DNA of 64,000 nt from Paractinoplanes tereljensis (lineage in GTDB: Bacteria > Actinomycetota > Actinomycetes > Mycobacteriales > Micromonosporaceae). Below are positions 15,853 through 22,979 of this stretch, in pieces. The notes below the pieces were generated by a model, which was not told the DNA's origin, did no database searches, and saw nothing but the letters and a program-made list of their open reading frames with translations. The stretch spans positions 1-64,000 of the forward strand of contig NZ_BOMY01000048.1 of the NCBI RefSeq assembly GCF_016862435.1, read 5' to 3'. The first letter of the stretch is position 1; each line of letters opens with the position of its first letter. Both the position numbers and the translations under genes were made by a program.

Positions 15853-17108
15853 GCGCCACCCAACGCGGACAGCGCTACCCAGAGGACGGCGATCGCCACC
15901 ACCGTGGTGATGATCGTGGAGGCCGTGTGCCGCCATGATCGAGGACCGGCGATCGCCTCCGGATGGCCCAGGCCGCGCAGCACCTTGCGCTGGATCCGGA
16001 TCTGCTCGCAAGTCTCGAGCGTCTCCCCAGACGAAGAGCGGCTCAACTCGACGGCCAACCGCGCCTGGGCGCGCTGGAGACGGCGTACGGCATGGCGGCC
16101 CGCATGCCCGGCGCTCTCCCCGGCCAACCGCCGGGCGGAAGCCCGCGCCGAACCGGAACCCAGCACCTTCATCTCGCTTTCCGTGATCAGCTCGGAATCG
16201 CGCAGCGTGGCCAGGTGTCCCACGTAGTAATCGGCCTCCCGGTCGTGCGCGTGCCGCACCAGCCACAGAATCAGCAGCAGCGGTGGCAGGCCCTTGAGCA
16301 CCAGCACCGCGAGCAGCGCCAGCGCACCGTTGCCCAGACCGTCGATGAGCAGCGGCGAATTCCACAGCGCGTGCGAGGCCCAGGCCCCCAGCAGAGCCAG
16401 CAGGGCCACCCCGATCCGGCGCGCGAGCCCGCGGTCGCGACGCACCACCAGGTAGCCGATGCCGGCCCCGGCCAGCGCACCGAACAGGGTGTGACTCCAC
16501 ACCCCGGACACAAAGCCGCGCAGCAGGAAGGTCGCGATCACCGGCTGTATCTGGTCGCCCTGCCCAGCCAGCGCCACCGCTCCGACCGCGAACACGATGT
16601 CCTCGGCAATCTGAAAGCCGAGGCCCACCATCGCGCCGTAGACGACCCCGTCCAGCACGCTGTTGATCTGCGGCCGGGCAATCAGCACGATCACCACCAC
16701 GCCGAGCGTCTTGGCGATCTCCTCCACCGCGGGACCGGCCAGTGCGGCGCCCCAGCCGGCCGCGAGTTCCGGCGAGCCGAGCTTGGCGATCAGGTTGTCG
16801 CCGGCCGTGCTGGCCGGGATGGAAACGCTGGTGGCGACCAACCCGCCCCAGGCGAACGCGAGGACGAGCAGCTCGATCGGTTCCCGCTCGAGAAAATCCA
16901 ATTCCGAGACAACCAACCAGAAGGGTACGGCGAGGAGCGCGAACAGCAATACCGCCGTGACCGTGGCAACCGGGTAGACCGTGGCGAACCGGCCGGCAAT
17001 CTGGGTCATCCGCACCCCGCCGGCCACCAGCAGTGCCGCCACCACCCAGAAAGCCGGCACCCGGGCGAGCGCCGCCGCCCGGCCGGGCCGCACCTCGGCC
17101 GAGATCAC
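15849..17108 (-). CDS. PrsW-family intramembrane metalloprotease
   Basis: 419 residues. About eight to nine hydrophobic helices fill residues 15-300, followed by a basic, Arg-rich cytoplasmic tail and a final helix at the C-terminus. The family's Glu-Glu-x-x-Lys motif appears as PAVEEIAKTLG, a second acidic motif as FQIAEDIVFAV, and a histidine motif as SHTLFGALAGAGIGY. PrsW of Bacillus cleaves the anti-sigma factor RsiW; no such substrate is next to this gene. It starts inside the stop of the upstream 188-residue gene (ATGA). Confidence 0.88.
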   Translation of the reverse strand: MISAEVRPGRAAALARVPAFWVVAALLVAGGVRMTQIAGRFATVYPVATVTAVLLFALLAVPFWLVVSELDFLEREPIELLVLAFAWGGLVATSVSIPASTAGDNLIAKLGSPELAAGWGAALAGPAVEEIAKTLGVVVIVLIARPQINSVLDGVVYGAMVGLGFQIAEDIVFAVGAVALAGQGDQIQPVIATFLLRGFVSGVWSHTLFGALAGAGIGYLVVRRDRGLARRIGVALLALLGAWASHALWNSPLLIDGLGNGALALLAVLVLKGLPPLLLILWLVRHAHDREADYYVGHLATLRDSELITESEMKVLGSGSARASARRLAGESAGHAGRHAVRRLQRAQARLAVELSRSSSGETLETCEQIRIQRKVLRGLGHPEAIAGPRSWRHTASTIITTVVAIAVLWVALSALGGA

Positions 17109-17671
17109 CGGCCGCTCCCGTCCACCCGGAGGGTGCGTGTGCTGGCCTCGATCTGCGGCAGCGTGCGCCCGAGATCGAGGTCGTTGCCGCTGATGGTGAC
17201 CTCGATGGTCAGGCCGTCGCCGACGAAGACCGCGTACCGCCCGCCCCGGCCGGGTGCGGTGTAACCGCCCTGCAGCCCGTCCAGCCCGTCGACCGTGCCG
17301 ACCGCCAGCTGCGAGCCGGTGACCTGGTAACCCGGGGTGCCGGTGATCCGCTGGCGCAGCCGGGACGCGGCGGTCTCGAGGTCACCGTCGAACGGCCGGA
17401 CCGCGATCCGGTACTGGACCGCACCCAGCCGGAACAGGGCCGAGCCCATCGTGTCGCCGGGGCGGGTGCCGGTGACGTCCAGGGTCGCCCCGGACGGCGG
17501 CACCACGGTTACTCCGGCGCCGACGTCGACGGGAACACCGGCCCGCAGCGAACGCTCGGCCGAGAACGCCCGGTCGACGGCCGGCAGCCCGAAAGCCAGT
17601 CCGGCCAGGGTCGCGACGACCCCGAATGTACCGACGAGATTCTTCAGCTCACGCCCCGTGATCCTCGCCAT
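17105..17671 (-). CDS. Single-pass membrane protein of unknown function
   Basis: 188 residues with one N-terminal hydrophobic helix (about 12-30), then an extracytoplasmic domain of alternating strands (VDVGAGVTVVPPSGATLDVTG, YRIAVRPFDGDLE). No lipobox. TAGCGT (17678-17683) ends 6 bases before the ATG, so the mRNA is likely leaderless. It overlaps the PrsW gene by four bases; being co-expressed with an intramembrane protease makes it a possible partner or substrate, which is inference. Confidence 0.7.
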   Translation of the reverse strand: MARITGRELKNLVGTFGVVATLAGLAFGLPAVDRAFSAERSLRAGVPVDVGAGVTVVPPSGATLDVTGTRPGDTMGSALFRLGAVQYRIAVRPFDGDLETAASRLRQRITGTPGYQVTGSQLAVGTVDGLDGLQGGYTAPGRGGRYAVFVGDGLTIEVTISGNDLDLGRTLPQIEASTRTLRVDGSGR

Positions 17672-17706
17672 GCCACCACGCTAATCGGGCGAGAGCGTTC
17701 AGCCAC

Positions 17707-18249
17707 TTAGGAGGTTGATTTGTCCGTTACATACCCCGGCGGCACGGCCGCGGTCAACCACACGCCGTTCTCGCTCCGGTGAAAGACATGGCCGGCCGCG
17801 GCCATCGCGGCCGCGTCCACCGCAAAAACGGCTACGTCGGCCGAGCGCCGACGACCGACGGTCACCGCGGTGGCCACATCCAACGAGAGGTGTACGTGGT
17901 GCCGGTCGCGTGATCGCAGCCCGTCCCGCCGGATCGCGACGGCGTTGGCCGCCGGCGTGCCGTGGAACAGCACCGCGGGCGGCTCGGCCGGCGGCAGGTC
18001 GAGATCGACGTCGACCCGCCGGGAATGCCCCTGGCTGGCCCGGATCCAGTCGGTGCCGTCGGCCCGGCGAGCGACCGCGAACCGGGACTTGTCGTTGTCC
18101 GCGACGATCACGTCGAGCTCGGCCCGGGTCAGGCCCAGCGCCGCCAGCAGCTCGGTGACCGGCACCCAGCCGTTCGGGTCGAGGGTGAGCCCGGCGGATT
18201 CCGGCCGATGCCGCAGAACCATCGAGATACGGCGGGAGTCGGCGCTCAT
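17707..18249 (-). CDS. kptA: RNA 2'-phosphotransferase (KptA/Tpt1)
   Basis: 180 residues. The enzyme moves an internal RNA 2'-phosphate to NAD+, giving ADP-ribose 1'',2''-cyclic phosphate. Family motifs are in order: ISMVLRHRPE, GWVPVTELLAAL, RASQGHSR, LFHGTP, and SRDRHHVHLS with SENGVWLT near the end. These carry the His/Arg residues used by Tpt1 enzymes. The ATG at 18249 overlaps the methyltransferase stop (ATGA); a longer frame to 18375 is rejected. Bacterial KptA usually has no known substrate; Hen1 and Pnkp lie about 30 kb away. Confidence 0.92.
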   Translation of the reverse strand: MSADSRRISMVLRHRPESAGLTLDPNGWVPVTELLAALGLTRAELDVIVADNDKSRFAVARRADGTDWIRASQGHSRRVDVDLDLPPAEPPAVLFHGTPAANAVAIRRDGLRSRDRHHVHLSLDVATAVTVGRRRSADVAVFAVDAAAMAAAGHVFHRSENGVWLTAAVPPGYVTDKSTS

Positions 18250-19025
18250 CCCATCAGTTCCATGACCGCGAGGTAATAGGGCCGGTCCCGGTCGTCGATC
18301 GACGTCAGCCGCCAGCGACTGCCCGCCAGCAGGGCCGCCAACTCGGCAGGCGAGCAGTTCAGGTAGTCGAACCACTCGGTGGCCAGCAATCGGTACCGCA
18401 GCCGCAGCCGCAACTGACCGCCGATCCGGCCGCCCTCCCGGTTACGCCGGTGATAGGCGACGTGCACCGGGTCGGTGGTGCCGTAGGGATCGGTGCCCTG
18501 CGCCACGATCCGGGCGCCCGGGTTGGCCAGCCGGGCGAGTGCGTCCAGCAGCACCGGGGCCCGCTCGGGTCCCTCGAACAGGCCGAGGTTGTTGCCCAGC
18601 AGCAGGAAGGTGTCGTATCGGGTGGCCGCCCCCGCGGCGTACGCGTCGACGCCGGTGACCACCGTGTCGCGCAGGCCGCGTCGCCGGGCGATCTCGATCG
18701 CCCCTGGCGAGGTGTCCAAACCGGTCACCGCGATGCCGCGCCGCTGAAGCTCGATCGCCACCCGGCCGGCGCCGGTGCCGATGTCGAGCACCTGGCCCCG
18801 GCAGAGCTTGACCGCGCGATGATCGTGCGGCTGCCAGTCCTCGGGTCCGCCCAGGTAGTGATCGGCGGGCGCGCCGTTGATCAGGCCGTCGTCCCGCTCG
18901 ATCACCTCGATGACCGGTCGAGGCACCCGGCCACCGGCCAGCGGCCGCGGGCCCACTCCGGTGCGGACGGCGTACGCGTCTCGGATCATTTCCCCGAAGA
19001 CGTCGCCTATCGGCGGCTGCTCCAT
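18246..19025 (-). CDS. Class I SAM-dependent methyltransferase
   Basis: 259 residues from the ATG at 19025. The SAM-binding motif I is QVLDIGTGAGRVAIELQRRG, followed by the acidic end of strand 2 (VTGLDTSPGAIEIARRRG). The substrate is unknown. It is the first gene of a two-gene operon with kptA. AAGAGT ends 7 bases before the start, overlapping the -10 box of the divergent gene at 19044. Confidence 0.85.
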   Translation of the reverse strand: MEQPPIGDVFGEMIRDAYAVRTGVGPRPLAGGRVPRPVIEVIERDDGLINGAPADHYLGGPEDWQPHDHRAVKLCRGQVLDIGTGAGRVAIELQRRGIAVTGLDTSPGAIEIARRRGLRDTVVTGVDAYAAGAATRYDTFLLLGNNLGLFEGPERAPVLLDALARLANPGARIVAQGTDPYGTTDPVHVAYHRRNREGGRIGGQLRLRLRYRLLATEWFDYLNCSPAELAALLAGSRWRLTSIDDRDRPYYLAVMELMG

Positions 19026-19031
19026 GGTCAC

Positions 19032-19038
19032 TACTCTT
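19032..19038. promoter_or_regulatory. Shared symmetric -10 region of two divergent leaderless genes
   Basis: On the plus strand TACTCT (19032-19037) ends 6 bases before ATG 19044. On the minus strand AAGAGT (19033-19038) ends 7 bases before ATG 19025. The two start codons are separated by 18 bases. The same geometry recurs at 44018-44024. Confidence 0.5.
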
Positions 19039-19043
19039 GGCGT

Positions 19044-19415
19044 ATGCCGACGCTGCAGCAACTCGGTTCCGAGAAGTACGTCTTGCTGACCACGTTCCGC
19101 CGCGACGGCCGGGCGGTGGCGACCCCGATCTGGGTCATGCCGGACGGCGACGGGGTGGCTTTCTGGACCGTCCGCGACAGCGGAAAGGTCAAGCGCATCC
19201 GCAACAGCGGCCGGGTCACGCTCACCGCCTGCGACATGCGCGGCAACCCGCGCGGCGAGGCGATCGAGGCGACCGCCCGGCTGGGCGAGCCCACCGATCG
19301 GCCGCGGGTCGGCAAGGCCTTGATGAAGAAGTACGGCCTGATGGGCCGCCTTACCTATCTCGGCAGCCGACTGCGACGCGGCGCCGACGGGACAGTCATC
19401 ATCCTCGCCGACTGA
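19044..19415 (+). CDS. PPOX-class split-barrel flavin/F420-dependent protein
   Basis: 123 residues. The N-terminal pattern YVLLTTFRRDGRAVATPIWVMPDGDGVAFWTV and VKRIRNSGRVTL is typical of the PPOX/FDR split-barrel proteins that bind F420 or FMN in actinobacteria. It should reduce small molecules with F420H2 or bind heme or flavin; the exact substrate is unknown. The start at 19044 is supported by TACTCT 6 bases upstream. It is divergent from the methyltransferase gene. Confidence 0.85.
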   Translation: MPTLQQLGSEKYVLLTTFRRDGRAVATPIWVMPDGDGVAFWTVRDSGKVKRIRNSGRVTLTACDMRGNPRGEAIEATARLGEPTDRPRVGKALMKKYGLMGRLTYLGSRLRRGADGTVIILAD

Positions 19416-19446
19416 ACAGACTTACTGCCCGGCCTTACTGACGAAG

Positions 19447-19480
19447 AAGGGGCGATCGCCTTCCCCAGCGCTCGCCCCTT
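19447..19480. terminator. Hairpin between convergent genes
   Basis: AAGGGGCGA (19447-19455) and TCGCCCCTT (19472-19480) form a perfect 9-base stem between the PPOX gene and bldC, which converge. Weak T-rich tails on both sides. Confidence 0.6.
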
Positions 19481-19514
19481 GCATCGATTTCGTCCTTGCT
19501 CGACCGAGGTCCGT

Positions 19515-19724
19515 TCAGTCGCCTTGACGCTGCGTGGGAATCTGCCCCTGCAGCAGGGCACGAACCTCCGACTCCCGGTAACGGCGGTGGCCGCCCAGCG
19601 TGCGGATTGCACTGAGCTTGCCGGCCTTCGCCCACCGGGTGACGGTCTTCGGGTCGACGCGGAACATCGACGCCACCTCGGCCGGGGTTAGTAGCGGCTC
19701 AGGATCGTGCGTACGCGATGCCAT
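19515..19724 (-). CDS. bldC: Developmental regulator BldC (MerR-like HTH)
   Basis: 69 residues, close to Streptomyces BldC in length and sequence: PLLTPAEVASMFRVDPKTVT, WAKAGKLSAIRTLGGHRRYR, ESEVRALL. It is a winged HTH without an effector domain; in Streptomyces BldC binds DNA cooperatively at direct repeats and delays entry into development. GGAGG precedes the ATG by about 7 bases, and TATAGG (19745-19750, minus strand) is a plausible -10 box. A perfect LacI-type palindrome lies about 230 bases upstream. Confidence 0.95.
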   Translation of the reverse strand: MASRTHDPEPLLTPAEVASMFRVDPKTVTRWAKAGKLSAIRTLGGHRRYRESEVRALLQGQIPTQRQGD

Positions 19725-19950
19725 CGGTCACTCCTCCACAGGTACCTATAGACATCGGCCGGGGTCCCGCCGGCCGGTGCGTCTCTCATGGTCCGGCTAG
19801 TCCCCGATGTCCGACATGGGCCGAACGGACGAAGGTCCCCAGATAGACGGATGAAGCATGCCCGATTTTTACGTTTTTTCTACGCCAGATAGTGCCTCGT
19901 TTAGTCCGATTATCACGCTTCGCCGGGCCCTGATTACGAAGAGTGTTCAC

Positions 19951-19968
19951 TTCGGGAGCGCTCCCGAA
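19951..19968. promoter_or_regulatory. Perfect palindrome resembling a LacI/CebR-family operator
   Basis: TTCGGGAGCGCTCCCGAA is an 18-base perfect palindrome with the GGGAGCGCTCCC core that I recall from CebR and related sugar regulators of streptomycetes. It lies between the end of the 20017 gene and the start of bldC, both on the minus strand. No U-run follows on either strand, so a terminator is unlikely. No sugar gene is adjacent. Confidence 0.6.
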
Positions 19969-20016
19969 CGGCTTCCGGGGGCAGTGAATCATGCCCATCT
20001 GTCCCGTTTTCGCAGG

Positions 20017-20856
20017 TCAGTTGCAGCGTTCGAGAAGCTGCACCGCGCGCCACCGCTCGACCAGCTTCTCGTACGCCTCCGAGGCCGCGTCGGCGTCCCC
20101 GCGCGACAGTGCCGAGAGGCCGGCCGCCACCAGACCGGGTGAGTCATCTTCGGAGAGCACGTCATCCGGGAGGAGGTTGACGAGGCCGCCGTAGTCGAGT
20201 TCGACGATCGACCGCGGGTGGAATTCCTCCAGCCAGCGGGTGCCCTCCTCGACCGCCTCGGTGATCGGGGCATCGCCCAGCGACTTGCGCAGCACCGAGA
20301 CACCCCGGTGCGCCCGGCGGCGGGCCTTCGAGATCTCGGTGCGGTAGCGCAGCGTGCGCCGGCCCGGCTCGAGCGAGATCTCCCGCTCCTCCAGGTCGAC
20401 GAAGACGAACCAGCGCAGCGGCACACCCCAGGTGGCGATCTGCTCGTGCACCCGCGGGACGCCGTGCTCCAGCACCTTGGCGCCACTGCGCCAGTCCTCC
20501 ACGATCGCCCGGGCCTGGCCGGCCAGCACCGGCGGCACGAACGCGTCAGCCAGCACGCTGGGCACGCCGTCGCGGGCGTTCAGCGCCGCCTCGGCGACCC
20601 GCAGGCGGAGGTTCCAGGGGCAGACCAGCAACGTTTCGGCCCACTCCAGCACGTACGCCTCGTCGGGCAGGTCGGGCAGGCGGGTCCAGCCGGCACCGAG
20701 CGCCTCGAGCACGGCGGTGCGCTGCTTGACCGGGCCGTCGACCGGGCCCAGGGCGCGACCCTCCTTGGCGTACCGCCGCCAAAAAACCTGGCGGTCACGG
20801 TCGAAGGCGGTCAGTGGCTCGTAAACCCGTAGGTACGACGCGAACAGTGACGGCAC
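20017..20856 (-). CDS. Conserved actinobacterial protein of unknown function
   Basis: 279 residues, soluble, no recognised catalytic motif. It is rich in Trp and charged residues (DRQVFWRRYAKEG, ETLLVCPWNLRLRVAEAALN, LRWFVFVDLEEREISLEPG) and ends in a helical, TPR-like stretch (SALSRGDADAASEAYEKLVERW). The GTG at 20856 is preceded by AAGACT ending 6 bases upstream, a weak leaderless signal. It lies between bldC and a divergent amino-acid dehydrogenase gene. Confidence 0.75.
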   Translation of the reverse strand: MPSLFASYLRVYEPLTAFDRDRQVFWRRYAKEGRALGPVDGPVKQRTAVLEALGAGWTRLPDLPDEAYVLEWAETLLVCPWNLRLRVAEAALNARDGVPSVLADAFVPPVLAGQARAIVEDWRSGAKVLEHGVPRVHEQIATWGVPLRWFVFVDLEEREISLEPGRRTLRYRTEISKARRRAHRGVSVLRKSLGDAPITEAVEEGTRWLEEFHPRSIVELDYGGLVNLLPDDVLSEDDSPGLVAAGLSALSRGDADAASEAYEKLVERWRAVQLLERCN

Positions 20857-21008
20857 GGCGCGAGTCTTTCACGAATTCGGCCCCATGGAACTTCCCGCGC
20901 AGACGTAATCCCGACGCTATCCCCCCTACTAGGCTCGCTATGTCCGGCTTACCCCGCCGGCACCCCTCGGCCCCACAAAGGCCACGACCGCAGATCAGGA
21001 GAACAACG

Positions 21009-22088
21009 ATGGGCGTGTTCGACACCGAAGGCACCGACGCCAGCGGGCACGAACAGGTCGTTTTCTGCCAGGACCGGCAGACCGGCCTGAAGGCGATCAT
21101 CGGCATCTATTCCACTGCGCTGGGCCCGGCACTCGGCGGGACCCGCTTCTATCCGTACGAGAGCGAGGCCGCCGCTCTCGCCGACGTGCTCAAGCTGTCC
21201 CGTGGGATGGCCTACAAGAACGCGCTGGCCGGTCTCGACCTGGGCGGCGGCAAGGCGGTGATCTGGGGTGACCCGGCGCGGGCCAAGTCCGAGGGCCTGC
21301 TGCGCGCCTACGGCCGGTTCGTCGAGTCGCTGCACGGCCGCTACTACACCGCCTGCGACGTCGGCACCTACGTGCCGGACATGGACCTCATCGCCCGGGA
21401 GACCCGTTACGTCACCGGCCGCAGCCTCCAGCACGGCGGCGCCGGCGACTCGTCCATCCTGACCGCCTGGGGCGTCTTCCAGGGCATGCGCGCCGCCGTC
21501 GAGCACACCTGGGGCACTCCGTCGCTGGCCGGCCGCACGGTCGGGGTGGCGGGCCTGGGCAAGGTCGGCAAATATCTGGCCGGCCACCTGATCGAGGACG
21601 GCGCCACGGTCATCGCCACCGATGTGAACGAGGCGGCCCTGGCCTGGGCCCGGGCGACCCACCCACACATCCGGCTGGTCGCCGACACCCAGGAGCTGAT
21701 CACCTCCGACATCGACGTGTACGCGCCCTGCGCCCTCGGTGGCGCCCTGGACGACGAAACCGTCAAGGTGCTGCGGGCCAAGGTCGTCGCCGGCGGTGCC
21801 AACAACCAGCTGGCCCACCCCGGCATCGAGAAGACTCTCGCCGAGCGCGGCATCCTCTACACGCCCGACTACGTGGTCAACGCCGGCGGTGTGATCCAGG
21901 TCGCCGACGAGATCGAGGGCTTCAACTTCGAACGCGCCAAGCTGCGCGCCACCGGGATCTTCGACACCACCCGCCGGATCCTCCGGCTCGCCGACGAGGA
22001 GGGCGTCGCTCCGGCGGTCGCCGCGGACCGTCTCGCCGAGCAGCGAATGGCCGAGGTTGGCCGACTTCGCACGATCTATCTGGGCTGA
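21009..22088 (+). CDS. vdh: Leu/Val-type amino-acid dehydrogenase (probably valine dehydrogenase)
   Basis: 359 residues. It reversibly deaminates branched-chain amino acids with NAD+. The substrate domain shows ALGPALGGTRFYPY and the Lys-containing KNALAGLDLGGGKAV loop of Glu/Leu/Phe/Val dehydrogenases. The Rossmann domain shows VGVAGLGKVGKYLAGHLIEDG. The ATG at 21009 has AGGAGA upstream; longer frames are rejected. The order bldC - this gene - DUF3073 matches what I recall for streptomycetes, where the gene is vdh; the substrate assignment follows that and is not proven by sequence. Confidence 0.88.
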   Translation: MGVFDTEGTDASGHEQVVFCQDRQTGLKAIIGIYSTALGPALGGTRFYPYESEAAALADVLKLSRGMAYKNALAGLDLGGGKAVIWGDPARAKSEGLLRAYGRFVESLHGRYYTACDVGTYVPDMDLIARETRYVTGRSLQHGGAGDSSILTAWGVFQGMRAAVEHTWGTPSLAGRTVGVAGLGKVGKYLAGHLIEDGATVIATDVNEAALAWARATHPHIRLVADTQELITSDIDVYAPCALGGALDDETVKVLRAKVVAGGANNQLAHPGIEKTLAERGILYTPDYVVNAGGVIQVADEIEGFNFERAKLRATGIFDTTRRILRLADEEGVAPAVAADRLAEQRMAEVGRLRTIYLG

Positions 22089-22108
22089 TCGGGAGAGCGG
22101 TTCAGGAC

Positions 22109-22149
22109 CTGCCGCGCGTTTCCGGAGAGATTTCCGCGACGCGCGGCAG
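22109..22149. terminator. Long hairpin after the dehydrogenase gene
   Basis: CTGCCGCGCGT (22109-22119) pairs perfectly with ACGCGCGGCAG (22139-22149) over a 19-base loop, 20 bases after the dehydrogenase stop. No U-run. Probable terminator. Confidence 0.55.
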
Positions 22150-22274
22150 TGTCACACGCAACCCGAGGTGCCGAAGGCGGCATCGTCCATGTACCGTAAG
22201 ACCCACGAGAGATGCCTGACGTCATCGGGGCCCGCCTTCGGGCTGCCCCGAATTCTGTGCGAGGGGGTCGAGCC

Positions 22275-22490
22275 ATGGGGCGCGGCCGTGCTAAGGCCAA
22301 GCAGACGAAGGTGGCCCGGGAGCTGAAGTACCACTCCCCGAACACCGACCTCACCGCCTTGCAGCGCGAACTGGCGGGTGCCAGTGGTAAGTCCGACCGT
22401 CACTTCGACGACGACAACGATGAGTTCGTCGACGACGACGAGGACGACGCAGACGACGACCAGGACTCCTGGTCGCCGACAAGGCGCTGA
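22275..22490 (+). CDS. DUF3073 family protein
   Basis: 71 residues. A basic N-terminus MGRGRAKAKQTKVARELKYH is followed by a strongly acidic Asp-rich tail ending WSPTRR. This bipolar composition and start sequence match the actinobacterial DUF3073 family, whose role is unknown. The ATG at 22275 has a GAGGGGG ribosome-binding site. It sits between the dehydrogenase and a hairpin-rich stretch. Confidence 0.9.
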   Translation: MGRGRAKAKQTKVARELKYHSPNTDLTALQRELAGASGKSDRHFDDDNDEFVDDDEDDADDDQDSWSPTRR

Positions 22491-22505
22491 CCCGTATTGC
22501 ACAGA

Positions 22506-22525
22506 GCACGCGGCTGACCGCGTGC
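22506..22525 (+). terminator. Short hairpin after DUF3073
   Basis: GCACGCGG-CTGA-CCGCGTGC is a perfect 8-base stem, 16 bases after the DUF3073 stop. No strong U-run. Confidence 0.6.
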
Positions 22526-22568
22526 TTCCGTGTGTCGCGGTCACATTTCCCACGGTTCAACAAACAAC

Positions 22569-22602
22569 GAAGCCCACGCGGGCCTCTGCTCGCGTGGGCT
22601 TC
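22569..22602 (-). terminator. Terminator for the leftward RiPP operon
   Basis: GAAGCCCACGCG (22569-22580) pairs perfectly with CGCGTGGGCTTC (22591-22602). Reading the minus strand, the stem is followed by GTTGTTTGTT, a T-rich tail, which favours termination of the leftward transcript. Confidence 0.65.
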
Positions 22603-22627
22603 GAACCGGGTTAGTAGCTAGCTGCCC

Positions 22628-22730
22628 GCGATCGCCCCGCTGATGATGAGCCAGTCGGTTTTTCGTCGCCGCGGGGTTTGCGGTGCCGGAAAACCGCCTG
22701 GGTCATCATCAGCCCCGAAGGGGCGATCGC
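22628..22730. repeat. 103-base nested inverted repeat downstream of the RiPP precursor
   Basis: The outer arms GCGATCGCCCC (22628-22638) and GGGGCGATCGC (22720-22730) are perfect complements. The inner arms GCTGATGATGA (22639-22649) and TCATCATCAGC (22703-22713) are also perfect. A third pair, CGGTTTTTCG (22656-22665) with CGGAAAACCG (22687-22696), has one wobble. A 6-base bulge separates outer and inner arms on the right, and CCCC-GAA-GGGG can form a competing small hairpin there. It begins 22 bases after the precursor stop on the minus strand. It could be a 3' mRNA structure or a REP/MITE-like element. Confidence 0.75.
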
Positions 22731-22751
22731 CCGCTGAGCGAAGCGAAGCCA

Positions 22752-22979
22752 TCAGCGCGGCCGGTTGTTCCAGTTGTAGAACGTGGGGATGTTCTCGAAG
22801 TGGTTCCAGGCGCAGACTGCCGAACCACCCTCCTCCGACGTGCCTTCGGCGCGCCGTGCGCGGGCCGCTTCCGCCTCCTCGATGAGCGCGGCCAGCCCGG
22901 CCCGGGTGTCCTGCACCCGCGCCGTCACCGGATCATCTCCCGTACTCTCAGACAGCCGTGGGCTGGTGATCTCGGGCAT
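22752..22979 (-). CDS. RiPP precursor peptide, cyclophane (triceptide) type
   Basis: 75 residues. An acidic helical leader (about 1-50) is followed by a C-terminal core with four aromatic-X-X triads: W58-N-H60, F61-E-N63, F67-Y-N69 and W70-N-N72, then RPR. Triads of aromatic-X-Asn are the crosslinking units of three-residue cyclophane peptides made by radical SAM/SPASM enzymes. The gene follows the radical SAM gene on the same strand and overlaps its last 32 bases; GGAGGGAG lies about 10 bases before the ATG. The arrangement resembles a family I recall as AmcA/AmcB (multiple cyclophane-containing RiPP); the name is tentative. No protease or exporter is adjacent. Confidence 0.82.
   Translation of the reverse strand: MPEITSPRLSESTGDDPVTARVQDTRAGLAALIEEAEAARARRAEGTSEEGGSAVCAWNHFENIPTFYNWNNRPR

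Noticed and set aside
19951..19968. The palindrome near bldC as a terminator of the 20017 gene
   Set aside because: No T-run on the minus strand after the stem and no loop; a perfect palindrome without spacer fits an operator better.
22628..22730. GCGATCGC termini as a cyanobacterial HIP1 signal
   Set aside because: The octamer is present at both ends only because the arms are complementary; the genome is actinobacterial and the octamer is not unusually dense here.
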